From: Candidatus Lachnoclostridium avicola
Lineage (GTDB): Bacteria; Bacillota; Clostridia; Lachnospirales; Lachnospiraceae
Length of the DNA stretch: 64,000 nt
Assembly (NCBI GenBank): GCA_019114465.1
Contig: DXFM01000005.1
Location: forward strand, 50,277 to 114,276
Direction: 5' to 3'
Positions 9,313 through 17,613 of the stretch are shown here, in pieces; the first letter of the stretch is position 1; each line of letters starts with the position of its first letter. The translations under genes were made by a program, and so were the position numbers. The notes beneath the pieces were generated by a model that was given only the letters and a program-made list of their open reading frames with translations, was not told the DNA's origin and did not search any database.

Positions 9313-9936
9313 TTATAATGTTATATTATGAGTGATGGTCTTCTTCCCCGCGGTCCCGGCTCCCTCCGCTTCTCCCCTTTTCCGGTGGAAGCTGTGGATC
9401 CGGCATTCGGTGACGACCAAATCCATAGGGCGGTCGTGGGCGTCCAGGGCCAGCGGTTCTTCTGTGATCTGCCATTCAAAGCAGAAACCGACGGCGGGGT
9501 GATCCGGCTCCTCCGCGAAAAAACGGTCGTAGTATCCGGCTCCGTATCCCGCCCGTCCCCCTTCCAGGTCGAAGGCCAGGCCCGGGGTAATCACCGGCGC
9601 TTCCGGCCAGAAAACCGGCCGGCCGGTGCCTTCCGGTTCCCGGATGCCCATGGCCCCGGGAGTCAGTCCATCCATGGAACGGATCTCATAAAAATCCATG
9701 CGGTCTCCCCTCACCTTCGGAAACGCGGTGCGGATTCCGGCATCCCACAGTCTGCGGACCAGCTCATCCGTGCCCATTTCCCCGGGAAGATCCGCATAGC
9801 ACAATACCCGGTCCTCCCCTTTCAGAAGGGAAATCATCCGCTCAGCCCCTGCCCGGCTTTTTTCTTCTTTCTGTCCGGGCGTCATCTGTTTTCTCCTCAG
9901 GCGGGCATCCCTGCGGGCTTCTTCCTTGCTCTTCAT
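9313..9936 (-). CDS. 5-formyltetrahydrofolate cyclo-ligase
   Basis: A 207-residue enzyme of the MTHFS (YgfA/FAU1) family that converts 5-formyl-THF to methenyl-THF using ATP. The N-terminal basic helix '[15 protein letters not shown]' and the signature [10 protein letters not shown] at 130-139 are clear. 'TPGLAFD' and 'DLVVTE' flank the active site. It lies 2 bases after the DUF896 stop and 19 bases before proA, so it is co-transcribed with the proline genes, although its function belongs to folate recycling. The last 22 residues (after HSFHRK) are not conserved in the family and look like a read-through tail. Confidence 0.92.
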   Translation of the reverse strand: MKSKEEARRDARLRRKQMTPGQKEEKSRAGAERMISLLKGEDRVLCYADLPGEMGTDELVRRLWDAGIRTAFPKVRGDRMDFYEIRSMDGLTPGAMGIREPEGTGRPVFWPEAPVITPGLAFDLEGGRAGYGAGYYDRFFAEEPDHPAVGFCFEWQITEEPLALDAHDRPMDLVVTECRIHSFHRKRGEAEGAGTAGKKTITHNITL

Positions 9937-9938
9937 AA

Positions 9939-10160
9939 CTATACGTCTTTGACTCCGCCGAACTTTTTGCCCAGATCGGTGATGGAGCCGTCCTTTTCCA
10001 CAATGGATATGTTGTTTAAATGGCCTCTCAGGCTCTCCCGGATAGCAGTCACATATTCTTTTCGCAGTCTGGCCTGCTCCTCTTTCTCTTCCTCCGTCAG
10101 GCCCACGGCCTGGGCTTTGTGGTACAGGGTGTTGATGCGGTCGATGTCTTCCTGTCTCAT
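9939..10160 (-). CDS. DUF896 family small protein
   Basis: A 73-residue protein, MRQEDIDRINTLYHKAQ followed by 'GLTEEEKEEQARLRKEYV', typical of the DUF896 family (YnzC/YlaC-like, SOS-associated YneB operon members in Bacillus). It is a two-helix N-terminal hairpin with a short C-terminal part. The ATG at 10160 follows an AGGAAC site. The longer open frame upstream is arginine/glycine rich and is the antisense shadow of proB. The function of this family is not firmly established. It sits between proB and the cyclo-ligase. Confidence 0.88.
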   Translation of the reverse strand: MRQEDIDRINTLYHKAQAVGLTEEEKEEQARLRKEYVTAIRESLRGHLNNISIVEKDGSITDLGKKFGGVKDV

Positions 10161-10213
10161 GTCAGTTCCTCCCTTTTTCGCGTATGTATTTGGCGCAGGA
10201 TCGCTTCCTGCCG

Positions 10214-11065
10214 TCAATATTCGTTGGTCACATAGTGGATCAGATCGAAATCCAGGTTTTCGTGGGCAAGAAACAGGGTGCCTCTCTCCTCCCCGGCCAC
10301 GATCTCCTCCACGATCTCCACCGACTCTCCGTTGGCGATCACCATGTCGCTTCCCGCGTCCGTGGCGATTCTGGCTGCGGCCAGCTTGGCCGCCATGCCT
10401 CCCGTTCCCACGTCGCTTCCGGTGCTCTCCTTTCCCATTCCCATGAGTTCCGGGGTGATCCACTCCACCAGGCTGATAAACTTCGCCTCCGGGTTTTTCT
10501 TCGGATCGTCGGAGTACAGCCCGTCGATGTCGGAGAGGAGAATCAGCAGGTCAGCGCCGATCAGGGCCGCCACGATGGCGGAAAGCCGGTCGTTGTCGCC
10601 GAACTGGATCTCGTGGGTAGACACGGTGTCGTTTTCATTGACGATGGGGATGGTCCCCAGCTTCAGAAGCTCGTCGAAGGTGTTCTGGGCATTGTACCGG
10701 GAGTCGTCCACAATAATGGTGTTTTTGGTGAGAAGGACCTGGGCAGCCGTCTGATTGTATTCGGAAAACAGCTTCTGGTACACCATCATCAGCCGGGCCT
10801 GACCGACGGCGGCGTAGGCCTGTTTCTCGGACACAGTCTCCGGCCGCTTCCGGTTTCCCAGGGCCTGCCGCCCGGCGGCGATGGCTCCGGAGGATACCAG
10901 CACCACCTCTTTTCCCTGTCCCTTTAAGTCAGAGATGACCCGGACCAGCTTTTCAATCTTCATCAGATTTAAGTCTCCCGTCTCTTTGTGGGTCAGAGAG
11001 GAAGAACCGATCTTGATGACGATCCGCTTTTTGTCTTTCATGTGTTCTTTTCTCAGGTTGTTCAT
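10214..11065 (-). CDS. proB: Glutamate 5-kinase, short form without PUA domain
   Basis: An 283-residue amino-acid kinase that phosphorylates the gamma-carboxyl of glutamate, the first committed step of proline synthesis. 'RIVIKIGSSSLTHKETGDLN' is the phosphate loop, 'VSSGAIAAGRQALG' binds substrate, and 'VNENDTVST' and 'FGDNDRLSAIVAALIGADLLILLSD' complete the active site. It ends after the kinase domain: the C-terminal PUA domain of the 370-residue E. coli enzyme is absent, as in many Clostridia. The start at 11065 overlaps the upstream flavoprotein stop in ATGA and has AAGGAG; an in-frame ATG at 11041 is a weaker alternative. Confidence 0.95.
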   Translation of the reverse strand: MNNLRKEHMKDKKRIVIKIGSSSLTHKETGDLNLMKIEKLVRVISDLKGQGKEVVLVSSGAIAAGRQALGNRKRPETVSEKQAYAAVGQARLMMVYQKLFSEYNQTAAQVLLTKNTIIVDDSRYNAQNTFDELLKLGTIPIVNENDTVSTHEIQFGDNDRLSAIVAALIGADLLILLSDIDGLYSDDPKKNPEAKFISLVEWITPELMGMGKESTGSDVGTGGMAAKLAAARIATDAGSDMVIANGESVEIVEEIVAGEERGTLFLAHENLDFDLIHYVTNEY

Positions 11066-12762
11066 GGTTTCTCCTTGTCGCTGTCTGAATTCTGTAATAT
11101 TTTTGGGGCCTTTAATGGCTCCGGGACCCTTTCTCCGGGCGCCATGGCCGGGGCCGGCCCGCCGCCTTCGCTGCCGGGAACCCCATAGCGGGAGGCGATT
11201 TCCTCCGCCACCCGGATGCCGTCCATGGCCGCGGAGGTGATTCCCCCCGCGTAGCCGGCTCCCTCCCCGCAGGGGAAAAGGCCCTTCACGGCGCTCTCCA
11301 AATGTTCGTCCCTGGGGATGCGCACCGGGGAGGAGGTGCGGCTCTCCACCCCGGCCAGTATGGCGTCCGAGCGGTCAAAGCCGGCAATCTTTCTGCCGAA
11401 AGCATCCACTCCCTCGACCAGAGCCTCTGAGAGAGTCTCCCCCAGAACGGAGCGGAGGTCTGCGAAGGCGTAGTCTCCCTTCATACAGGGGAGGACCTCC
11501 CCGAACGCCCGGCTCTCCCGGTTCTCCTTAAAATTTCCGTAAAGCTGCAGGGGAATTTTTCCGCCTCCCAGATCGTAGGCCTTCGTTTCCAGCCTCCGCT
11601 GAAATTCCACCCCGGCCAGGGGACCGTCTCCGCCGAAGTCCTCCGGCGTCACGGTGACGATCAGGGCGCTGTTGGCATTTTTTCCGTCTCTGGCGTGATA
11701 GCTCATGCCGTTGACCGCCAGCCGCCCCTCCTCCGAGGAGGCGTTGACCACGTAGCCGCCGGGACACATGCAGAAGGAGTAGACTCCCCGTCCCGTTTTT
11801 GTCTGATGAGTCAGCTTGTAGCTGGCGGGGCCCAGGATCTCAGCCCCCTTCGGGCCGTACTGGGAGAGGTCGATCATGGTCTGGGGGTGCTGGATGCGCA
11901 GTCCCACGGCAAAGGGCTTCGGCTCCATGGGAATGCCCTGGCTGTTTAGAGAATAGAAAGTATCCCGGGCGCTGTGGCCGATGGCCAGTACAATGGCCGG
12001 GGAGGAAATGGCTTCCCCGCTTTTTAGGAGTACTCCCTCCGCCTGCCCGTTCCGAAGAATCAGGCCGGTGACCTGGCTGGAAAAACGCACCTCGCCCCCC
12101 AGCCTTTGGATCTCCTCCCTCATGGAGCGGACGATCCCGTACAGCACATCCGTGCCGATATGGGGCTTGGCCTGGTAGAGGATGGCGGGATCCGCCCCGA
12201 ATTCCACAAAAGTCTCCAGTACTTTCCGGTTTCGTCCCGTTTTATCCTTTACCAGAGTATTCAGCTTGCCGTCGGAAAAGGTACCGGCTCCCCCCTCCCC
12301 GAACTGCACATTGGAATTCGGATCCAGGGGACCTCCCGCCCAGAAGGCGGCCACCTTCCGGCTCCGCTCCTCCACCGCTTCTCCCCGCTCCAGAATCAGG
12401 GGACGGTATCCGGCCCTGGCCAGCATCAGGCCGCAGAACAGTCCTGCCGGCCCTTCTCCCACGATCACCGGACGCTCCTTTAACGGGGCAGAACCGGAAG
12501 GTGGGAAACGGTAGGGTTGCTCCCGGCACAGGGCCACATTCTGGTTTCTGGCGCGCTTTACGGTCTGCTCTTCCCGGCCGGTTTTCACATCTATGGTATA
12601 AATATACAAAAGTTCTTCTTTCTTTCTGGCATCCACCGATTGGCGGACAATCTGCCAGTTTTTTACCTGGGACATGGGGATCCGCAGGGTCTTTTCAATC
12701 TTTTTTTCCAGATCCTCCCTGGAATGGTCCACAGGGAGCTTCAGCTGACTGATTCGGATCAC
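11062..12762 (-). CDS. FAD-dependent dehydrogenase, COG2509 type
   Basis: A 566-residue flavoprotein. The GTG start at 12762 has an ideal AGGAGG site and overlaps the upstream stop in GTGA; a longer frame upstream is an out-of-frame shadow. An N-terminal region of about 90 residues ('RISQLKLPVDHSREDLEKK') precedes the FAD dinucleotide fold 'PVIVGEGPAGLFCGLMLARAGY'. 'NVQFGEGGAGTFSDGKLNT' and 'FCMCPGGYVVNASSE' are family blocks, and the C-terminus 'GLFPCGEGAGYAGGITSAAMDG' closes the FAD site. Members are widespread in anaerobes and have no settled substrate. Coupling to proB is by a 4-base overlap. Confidence 0.9.
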   Translation of the reverse strand: MIRISQLKLPVDHSREDLEKKIEKTLRIPMSQVKNWQIVRQSVDARKKEELLYIYTIDVKTGREEQTVKRARNQNVALCREQPYRFPPSGSAPLKERPVIVGEGPAGLFCGLMLARAGYRPLILERGEAVEERSRKVAAFWAGGPLDPNSNVQFGEGGAGTFSDGKLNTLVKDKTGRNRKVLETFVEFGADPAILYQAKPHIGTDVLYGIVRSMREEIQRLGGEVRFSSQVTGLILRNGQAEGVLLKSGEAISSPAIVLAIGHSARDTFYSLNSQGIPMEPKPFAVGLRIQHPQTMIDLSQYGPKGAEILGPASYKLTHQTKTGRGVYSFCMCPGGYVVNASSEEGRLAVNGMSYHARDGKNANSALIVTVTPEDFGGDGPLAGVEFQRRLETKAYDLGGGKIPLQLYGNFKENRESRAFGEVLPCMKGDYAFADLRSVLGETLSEALVEGVDAFGRKIAGFDRSDAILAGVESRTSSPVRIPRDEHLESAVKGLFPCGEGAGYAGGITSAAMDGIRVAEEIASRYGVPGSEGGGPAPAMAPGERVPEPLKAPKILQNSDSDKEKP

Positions 12763-14096
12763 AGGGAATCTCCTCCTTCTCTTATGATTTTTGCCGCGCT
12801 TCTGCCGGCCAGAATGCCGGTGGACCAGGCCCACTGCAGATTGTAGCCTCCGCAGATGCCGTCCACGTCCAGCAGCTCTCCGGTCAGGTAGAGGCCCGGG
12901 GTGATCCGGGACTCCATGGTGGCGCCGAAGACCTGATCCGCACAGACTCCCCCGCAGCACACCTGGGCGCTGTCAAAGGAGCGGGTGCCTGTGACGGGCG
13001 CCCGGAAATCCCGGATCTGATCCGCCAGCTTTTCCAGCTTCCGGTCCGGGATTTGGCTGACCGGATCCGTAAGGGATATTCCCGCAGAGGACATGAGGAC
13101 CGCCCCCAGTTTTCCGGCAAAGAGGCCGGAAAGGAAGCTCTCCCCCTTCCGGTATGCCAGGCGGCTTCTCCTGGCGGTCAGAAATTCCAGAATCTGCTCC
13201 CGGTTCCAGTCCGGGAGAAAATCCAGGGACGCCTCCACCTGGCGTCCCGCCGCCAGGGACGCAGAGGCGAAGCGGCTCACCTGAAACGCGGGGATTCCGG
13301 AGATGCCCTGCTCCGTCAGCTGCACCTCTCCCCGGTCGGCTGCGGCCGGTTCCCCGTCCACAAGCAGGCGGATTCTGCCGTCGGTGCGGATTCCCGCCAG
13401 CTGGCGGAAGATCCGTCCCCGGCAGATCAGCTGCACCAGGGCGGGCAGCGGGGGAATGATCTTATGTCCCAGGGCCTCTGCTAGCTCGTAGCCGCTTCCG
13501 TCGGATCCGGTGGCGGGAGCTGCCTTTGATCCCGCCGCCAGAATCACCGCCCGGCTGCGGAAGGTTTCCCTCCTGCGAGCTTTTTGCTCCCCGGCTTTTC
13601 GTTCCCCGACCTTTCGCTCGCCGTCCGTCCGGTCCTCCGCCGTCACGGCAAACTCCCCGGCGGTTCGAAGGTTCCCGCTATTTTCCCCTTTGAAGGAGAT
13701 CGATTCCACCCGCATTCCGCAGAGAATCCGGACGCCCAGATGTTCTGCCTCCATGGCCAGAGCCTCCGCCACGGCGGAGGCCTGATCCGACCGGGGGTAG
13801 ACATAGCCGTTCCGGTCCTTTGTGGGAATACCCAGATCTCCGAACCATACCAGGGTTTCCGCCACCGTCACCCGGCCCAGCACGTCCCTGACAAAGGCGG
13901 GATTTCCGCCCCGGTAGCAGGTATCCGGATCCATATGGAGATTGGTCAGGTTGCAGCGGCCGTTTCCCGTGGCCAGGATTTTTTTCCCGGTCCGCTCCTT
14001 CTGCTCCAGCACCGTCACCCGGCAGCCTCCCCGGGCCGCCTCGATGGCGGCAGCCAGCCCGGAGGCGCCTCCGCCCACAACAATCACATCGTTCAT
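12759..14096 (-). CDS. NAD(P)/FAD-dependent oxidoreductase, HI0933/YhiN family
   Basis: A 445-residue flavoprotein beginning with the FAD fold 'DVIVVGGGASGLAAAIEAAR' and the family-specific 'GKKILATGNGRCNLTN' at 38-52; the C-terminus 'GEVLDVDGICGGYNLQWAWSTG'-like block (here GELLDVDGICGGYN) closes the fold. This family includes BaiN, linked to bile acid 7-dehydroxylation, but most members are uncharacterised and this assignment cannot be made here. Residues 159-173 hold three near-identical pentapeptides (GERKV, GERKA, GEQKA) followed by RRRE, a charged insertion in a surface loop. It is the first gene of the operon that leads into proBA, directly behind the L,D-transpeptidase terminator. Confidence 0.9.
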   Translation of the reverse strand: MNDVIVVGGGASGLAAAIEAARGGCRVTVLEQKERTGKKILATGNGRCNLTNLHMDPDTCYRGGNPAFVRDVLGRVTVAETLVWFGDLGIPTKDRNGYVYPRSDQASAVAEALAMEAEHLGVRILCGMRVESISFKGENSGNLRTAGEFAVTAEDRTDGERKVGERKAGEQKARRRETFRSRAVILAAGSKAAPATGSDGSGYELAEALGHKIIPPLPALVQLICRGRIFRQLAGIRTDGRIRLLVDGEPAAADRGEVQLTEQGISGIPAFQVSRFASASLAAGRQVEASLDFLPDWNREQILEFLTARRSRLAYRKGESFLSGLFAGKLGAVLMSSAGISLTDPVSQIPDRKLEKLADQIRDFRAPVTGTRSFDSAQVCCGGVCADQVFGATMESRITPGLYLTGELLDVDGICGGYNLQWAWSTGILAGRSAAKIIREGGDSL

Positions 14097-14122
14097 CTTT
14101 GTTTCCTCTCTCCTGTTCTACG

Positions 14123-14159
14123 GGAAAAAGCCGGCGCACCAATCACTCCGGCTTTTTCC
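14123..14159 (-). terminator. Rho-independent terminator of the L,D-transpeptidase gene
   Basis: GGAAAAAGCCGG (14123-14134) pairs perfectly with CCGGCTTTTTCC (14148-14159), with a 13-base loop and a T-run built into the 3' arm on the minus strand. It lies just after the 14169 stop and only 26 bases before the next start. Confidence 0.85.
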
Positions 14160-14168
14160 TGACTCCGC

Positions 14169-15566
14169 CTAGCTGTGGCAGATGACAGGCACGTTTTTGT
14201 ATAAATAGTCATAAAGCTCCTTCGTCTTTGAGGGAGGCAGATTGACGCAGCCGTGGGAACCGTTGGTCTTGTAGATGGTTCCGCCGAAACCGCTCCTCCA
14301 GTCGGCGTCGTGAAGGCCGATTCCCCCGTTAAAGGGCATCCAGTATTTGACCGGGCTCTCATACTCGTAGGTTCCATCCGCCCGCTTCGCGCCCCGGAGG
14401 ACCTTGTCCTGCTGCTTGTAGTACAGGCCGTAAATGCCCTCAGGCGTATCGTAATGCTTGGAAAGGTTTCCCGTCACACAGGGCGCGTCCCAGACCAGCT
14501 GCCCGTCCTGGAAAAAATAGACATGCTGGTTCCCCATGTCCACTTCCACATATGTATTTCCGTAATCATTTCCGTCATGGCTGGCGGCAGCTGAGGACCA
14601 GACCGGTTCCCGGGTGACGCTCTCACCGGCCTGGATGGCGGCGATCAGCGCGTCCGTCTCCGCCTCCTGGTCCACTTTCCATCCGTAGGGGCCGGTGAGG
14701 GTCACGTCCGCGCCTCCCGCTGTGTGAAAGGTCCGTGCCGTCCCCGCAGTGTCGAATTCCGCCGCCATTTCCGCCACCCAGGCCGCCGCCCGGCTTCGGT
14801 CCACCGCCACTGCGCCGTCCGCGCCGGCGGTCAGCCATCCGGCGATCTCCTTTCCCTCCAGAGTCACTGCCCGGCTGCCGGCCTGACAGGTGACCTCCAT
14901 GGATGCGCACCGGTTCATGGCATCCTTCAGACGGATCAGAGACTCGTCCGCCGCCCGGGTGAGGATCTCCCGATAACAGCCGGCGCTCTCCAGGTCGAGG
15001 GCGGGCTCTCCCGCCTTCAGAGCTGCCTCTGCGGCAGCCGTCAGCTTTTCCAGATCAATCTCGGTTCCCTCTGACTCCGGCACAATCACAAATCCCTTCT
15101 CCTCATCCCAGGGAGCGATGTAAGCGTCCGATGTGGGAACGGCCTCCGCCACCAGAGGCAGGGAGGCGAGACGGGCGGCAAGAGCCTGGGAGTCGTAGGA
15201 CACGGTCAGGGCTGCCTCGTAGCTGTTGTCCACCGAGGGACCGGCCATCCGACCGGCGGCGTTCTCCGCAGCCAGGATCTCCTCCAGCCCTTCCGGCACC
15301 GCCTGATAACCAATATCCGTCCCGGAAACGACGGCCTCGGCCCCGTCCTTTCCCGTGATCGTAAGAGCGTAGCCGCCGCTGTAGAACTCTTTCAGCCGGG
15401 CAGCCGCCTCTTCCGGCGTCAGTCCCGCCACGCCCACTCCGTTGATCTTTGTCCCGGAAACATAGGTTTCCGTATTCTCTTCTGCATAGGCGGCCGCGGA
15501 AATTCCCCACAGGAGGAATGCCCAGACAAGAACCGCCGTCAATCCCTTTGCAGCAAATGATTTCAT
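14169..15566 (-). CDS. L,D-transpeptidase with peptidoglycan-binding domains (YkuD family)
   Basis: A 465-residue exported cell-wall enzyme. The ATG at 15566 has an AAGGAA site. Residues 1-29 form a signal peptide (SFAAKGLTAVLVWAFLLWGI, cleavage near AYA-EE). Two PG_binding_4 domains fill about 30-330. The C-terminal YkuD domain has 'VYFFQDGQLVWDAPCVTGN' and the catalytic HisxxxSHGC block: 'GIGLHDADW' then 'NGSHGCVNLPP'. It crosslinks peptidoglycan stems 3-to-3, or exchanges D-amino acids, outside the membrane. It has its own promoter and terminator, so it is a single-gene unit. Confidence 0.95.
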   Translation of the reverse strand: MKSFAAKGLTAVLVWAFLLWGISAAAYAEENTETYVSGTKINGVGVAGLTPEEAAARLKEFYSGGYALTITGKDGAEAVVSGTDIGYQAVPEGLEEILAAENAAGRMAGPSVDNSYEAALTVSYDSQALAARLASLPLVAEAVPTSDAYIAPWDEEKGFVIVPESEGTEIDLEKLTAAAEAALKAGEPALDLESAGCYREILTRAADESLIRLKDAMNRCASMEVTCQAGSRAVTLEGKEIAGWLTAGADGAVAVDRSRAAAWVAEMAAEFDTAGTARTFHTAGGADVTLTGPYGWKVDQEAETDALIAAIQAGESVTREPVWSSAAASHDGNDYGNTYVEVDMGNQHVYFFQDGQLVWDAPCVTGNLSKHYDTPEGIYGLYYKQQDKVLRGAKRADGTYEYESPVKYWMPFNGGIGLHDADWRSGFGGTIYKTNGSHGCVNLPPSKTKELYDYLYKNVPVICHS

Positions 15567-15605
15567 ATAGATTCCTTTCTGCCTGATTTTTGGCGTTACG
15601 GAATC

Positions 15606-15634
15606 AGTATAGTCCATATGGATTTATTAATCAA
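15606..15634 (-). promoter_or_regulatory. Sigma-A promoter of the L,D-transpeptidase gene
   Basis: TTGATT and TATACT on the minus strand are separated by 17 bases; the start codon is about 40 bases downstream of the -10 box. Confidence 0.7.
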
Positions 15635-15643
15635 GGGGAAAAA

Positions 15644-15663
15644 GTGCCCGGAAGCCGGGACAC
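15644..15663 (-). terminator. Terminator of the BofC-like gene
   Basis: GTGTCCCGG and CCGGGCAC form a short GC-rich stem (one bulged T) followed on the minus strand by TTTTTCCCC. It lies 30 bases beyond the 15694 stop and just upstream of the next promoter. Confidence 0.75.
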
Positions 15664-15693
15664 AGCCGGGCCGCGGCCCACCCAGACAGGGCC

Positions 15694-16083
15694 TCAGCTG
15701 GTGTAGGATTCCAGATAATTGAAGATGTCCAGCATGGAAGAAAACCAGATCCCCGCCCGCAGCCGCTCCTGCTCCGCCTCTGGAAAATCGGTGACGGGAA
15801 CGTGGGTGTACATGCAGACCTGATCTCCGTCCCTGGGAAACACCAGGAGAAAACCGTCCTCCACCACCAGATAGTACCGGTTTTCCATGTCCTGGTTGGC
15901 AGCCGGAGCGGTCTCAGCTTCTTCCTCCGCCACAAAAGGCTCTGTCACTGTCTCCGTGGCCAGCACGGTATTGGGAATGGCGTCCTGCCTCTTTACGCTG
16001 TTTCTCGTCACAGAGTACCCCACCGCCAGGCACAGGACGCTGACTCCCAGAAACAGCAGCAGGCAGTACAGATACTTTTTCAT
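15694..16083 (-). CDS. Small membrane-anchored protein with BofC-like C-terminal domain
   Basis: A 129-residue protein. Residues 4-24 (YLYCLLLFLGVSVLCLAVGY) are one membrane helix, followed by a Glu/Ala/Thr linker (about 40-62). The C-terminal 60 residues, 'NRYYLVVEDGFLLVFPRDG' through 'GIWFSSMLDIFNYLESYTS', resemble the C-terminal domain of BofC, a forespore regulator of pro-sigma-K processing in Bacillus. The likeness is by pattern memory, not a search. An AGGAGG site is 10 bases before the ATG. It is flanked by terminators and so is a single-gene unit. A role in sporulation or cell-envelope control is only an inference. Confidence 0.65.
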   Translation of the reverse strand: MKKYLYCLLLFLGVSVLCLAVGYSVTRNSVKRQDAIPNTVLATETVTEPFVAEEEAETAPAANQDMENRYYLVVEDGFLLVFPRDGDQVCMYTHVPVTDFPEAEQERLRAGIWFSSMLDIFNYLESYTS

Positions 16084-16216
16084 GGATCATATGCCTCCTT
16101 TTGGCCATAGTATGGACCGAAGAAGGGACAATTATACGTTTCCGGCAGACAACAGGTTCCTGAAAAATATCCGCCCATGCAGGCATGGCGTCCGCCTGCC
16201 GGGCGTATCACGCAGA

Positions 16217-16246
16217 AAACGGAACCGGCAGAAACCGGTTCCGTTT
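16217..16246 (-). terminator. Terminator of fucO
   Basis: AAACGGAACCGG (16217-16228) pairs exactly with CCGGTTCCGTTT (16235-16246), 6-base loop, followed by a short T stretch on the minus strand. It lies 40 bases past the fucO stop. Confidence 0.8.
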
Positions 16247-16286
16247 AAAAGCTTCCCTTTCAGCGCAGGGAAAGCGCAGGTTCAGA

Positions 16287-17435
16287 TTACATGAGAGAGC
16301 GGTACAGGGCGGCAATCTCCTCCACGCTGGTATCTCTCGGGTTGCCGGGACGGCAGGCATCTGCGTAGGCGGACTCTGCCAGGAACGGCACATCCTCTTC
16401 CTTTGCGATCTCCTTTAAGTCTGCGGGAATTCCCACATCCTGGGAGAGCTTTCTCACCGCGTCCACTGCGGCTTTGCGGTACTCCTCCTGGGACATCTGG
16501 TCTACGCCTTCCACGCCCATGGCTCTGGCGATCTCACGGTATTTCTCTCCCGTGGCAGGAGCGTTGTACTCCATAACCGTGGGAAGGAGGATGGCGTTGG
16601 CTACGCCGTGGGGAGTATCATATACGGCTCCCAGGGCATGGGCCATGGAGTGAACGATGCCCAGGCCTACGTTGGAGAATCCCATTCCGGCGATGTACTG
16701 GCCCAGGGCCATGCCCTCCCGGCCTTCCTTCGTGTTCTCCACAGCTCCCCGCAGGTTTTTGGAGATGATCTCAATGGCCTTTAAGTGGAACATGTCCGTC
16801 ATCTCCCAGGCAGCCTTGGTGATATAGCCCTCAATGGCGTGAGTCAGGGCGTCCATGCCCGTTGCGGCTGTCAGTCCCTTGGGCATGGAGGACATCATCT
16901 CCGGGTCGATGACGGCCACCACAGGGATGTCGTGGGTATCCACGCACACAAATTTTCTCTTCTTCTCCACGTCGGTGATCACGTAGTTGATGGTCACTTC
17001 CGCAGCAGTTCCGGCGGTGGTGGGAACGGCGATGATGGGAACGCACGGCTTCTTTGTGGCGGCGGTTCCCTCCAGACTTCTCACGTCCTCAAACTCCGGG
17101 TTGGCGATGATGATTCCGATGGCCTTGGCTGTGTCCATGGAAGAACCGCCTCCGATGGCCACAATATAGTCAGCTCCGGAAGCCTTAAACGCGGCAACAC
17201 CGGTCTGCACATTCTCGATGGTGGGATTTGCCTTGATATTGGAATAAACCTCATAGGCCAGCCCGGCGTCGTCCAGGACTTTCAGCACTTTTCCGGTCAC
17301 TCCGAATTTCACCAGGTCCGGATCGGAGCACACAAAGGCTTTCTGGAAGCCTCTTCCCTTCGCCTCCGCGGCGATCTCCTGGATGGCTCCTGCTCCATGG
17401 TAAGATGTCTCATTCAGTACAATACGGTTGCTCAT
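16287..17435 (-). CDS. fucO: Iron-containing alcohol dehydrogenase, lactaldehyde reductase type
   Basis: A 382-residue group III alcohol dehydrogenase that matches E. coli FucO along its length, including 'LNETxxxGxGA', 'IAIGGGSSMDTAKAIGII', 'EVTINYVITDVEKKRKFVCV' and 'GYITKAAW'. The iron ligands are present: Asp195, His199, His262 and His276, at nearly the same positions as in FucO. It would interconvert lactaldehyde and 1,2-propanediol with NAD(H), the electron-disposal step of fucose or rhamnose fermentation. No fucose genes are adjacent, so a general role as an alcohol dehydrogenase is possible. It has its own terminator and a remarkable upstream operator array (17501-17552). Confidence 0.88.
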   Translation of the reverse strand: MSNRIVLNETSYHGAGAIQEIAAEAKGRGFQKAFVCSDPDLVKFGVTGKVLKVLDDAGLAYEVYSNIKANPTIENVQTGVAAFKASGADYIVAIGGGSSMDTAKAIGIIIANPEFEDVRSLEGTAATKKPCVPIIAVPTTAGTAAEVTINYVITDVEKKRKFVCVDTHDIPVVAVIDPEMMSSMPKGLTAATGMDALTHAIEGYITKAAWEMTDMFHLKAIEIISKNLRGAVENTKEGREGMALGQYIAGMGFSNVGLGIVHSMAHALGAVYDTPHGVANAILLPTVMEYNAPATGEKYREIARAMGVEGVDQMSQEEYRKAAVDAVRKLSQDVGIPADLKEIAKEEDVPFLAESAYADACRPGNPRDTSVEEIAALYRSLM

Positions 17436-17464
17436 AACTAAACACCTCTCCTTTTTTCTTTGCT

Positions 17465-17494
17465 ATGATAAAATTTTAACATACCCTGTTAAAA
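17465..17494 (-). promoter_or_regulatory. Promoter region of fucO with overlapping AT-rich dyad
   Basis: A weak sigma-A pair TTTAAC and TATCAT (17-base spacer) lies at 17465-17493 on the minus strand. A perfect inverted repeat TTTTAACA-N5-TGTTAAAA at 17474-17494 overlaps it, in a position suited to repression. The arm order is opposite to the usual Rex site (TTGTTAA-N4-TTAACAA). Confidence 0.5.
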
Positions 17495-17500
17495 AAACAA

Positions 17501-17552
17501 GTGACACATTCCGCCGGATGTCACAAATGTGACAGTCCGGGAAAAATGTCAC
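17501..17552. promoter_or_regulatory. Tandem 24-bp dyads GTGACA-N12-TGTCAC upstream of fucO
   Basis: Two copies of GTGACA-N12-TGTCAC lie at 17501-17524 and 17529-17552, four bases apart. The inner halves make a third dyad, TGTCACAAATGTGACA (17519-17534). All lie just upstream of the fucO promoter, as expected for an activator site. The core fits TGT-N10-ACA, but no sigma-54 -24/-12 promoter is visible. Confidence 0.7.
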
Positions 17553-17613
17553 TTTTTCGTCAGGCTGTACCCGTCCGGGATGCCTCCCGCTGTCTCCCTC
17601 AGGGATCCGTGTT

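Noticed and set aside
11062..12960. Longer form of the COG2509 flavoprotein
   Set aside because: The first 66 residues are Arg/Gly/His-rich shadow of the neighbouring gene; the GTG at 12762 has an AGGAGG and overlaps the upstream stop.
17465..17494. Rex operator ahead of fucO
   Set aside because: The dyad has TTAACA ... TGTTAA, the arms being reversed relative to the Rex palindrome TTGTTAA-N4-TTAACAA.
17501..17552. Sigma-54 dependent promoter for fucO
   Set aside because: The TGT-N10-ACA pattern fits an enhancer site, but no GG-N10-GC (-24/-12) element was found between the array and the gene.
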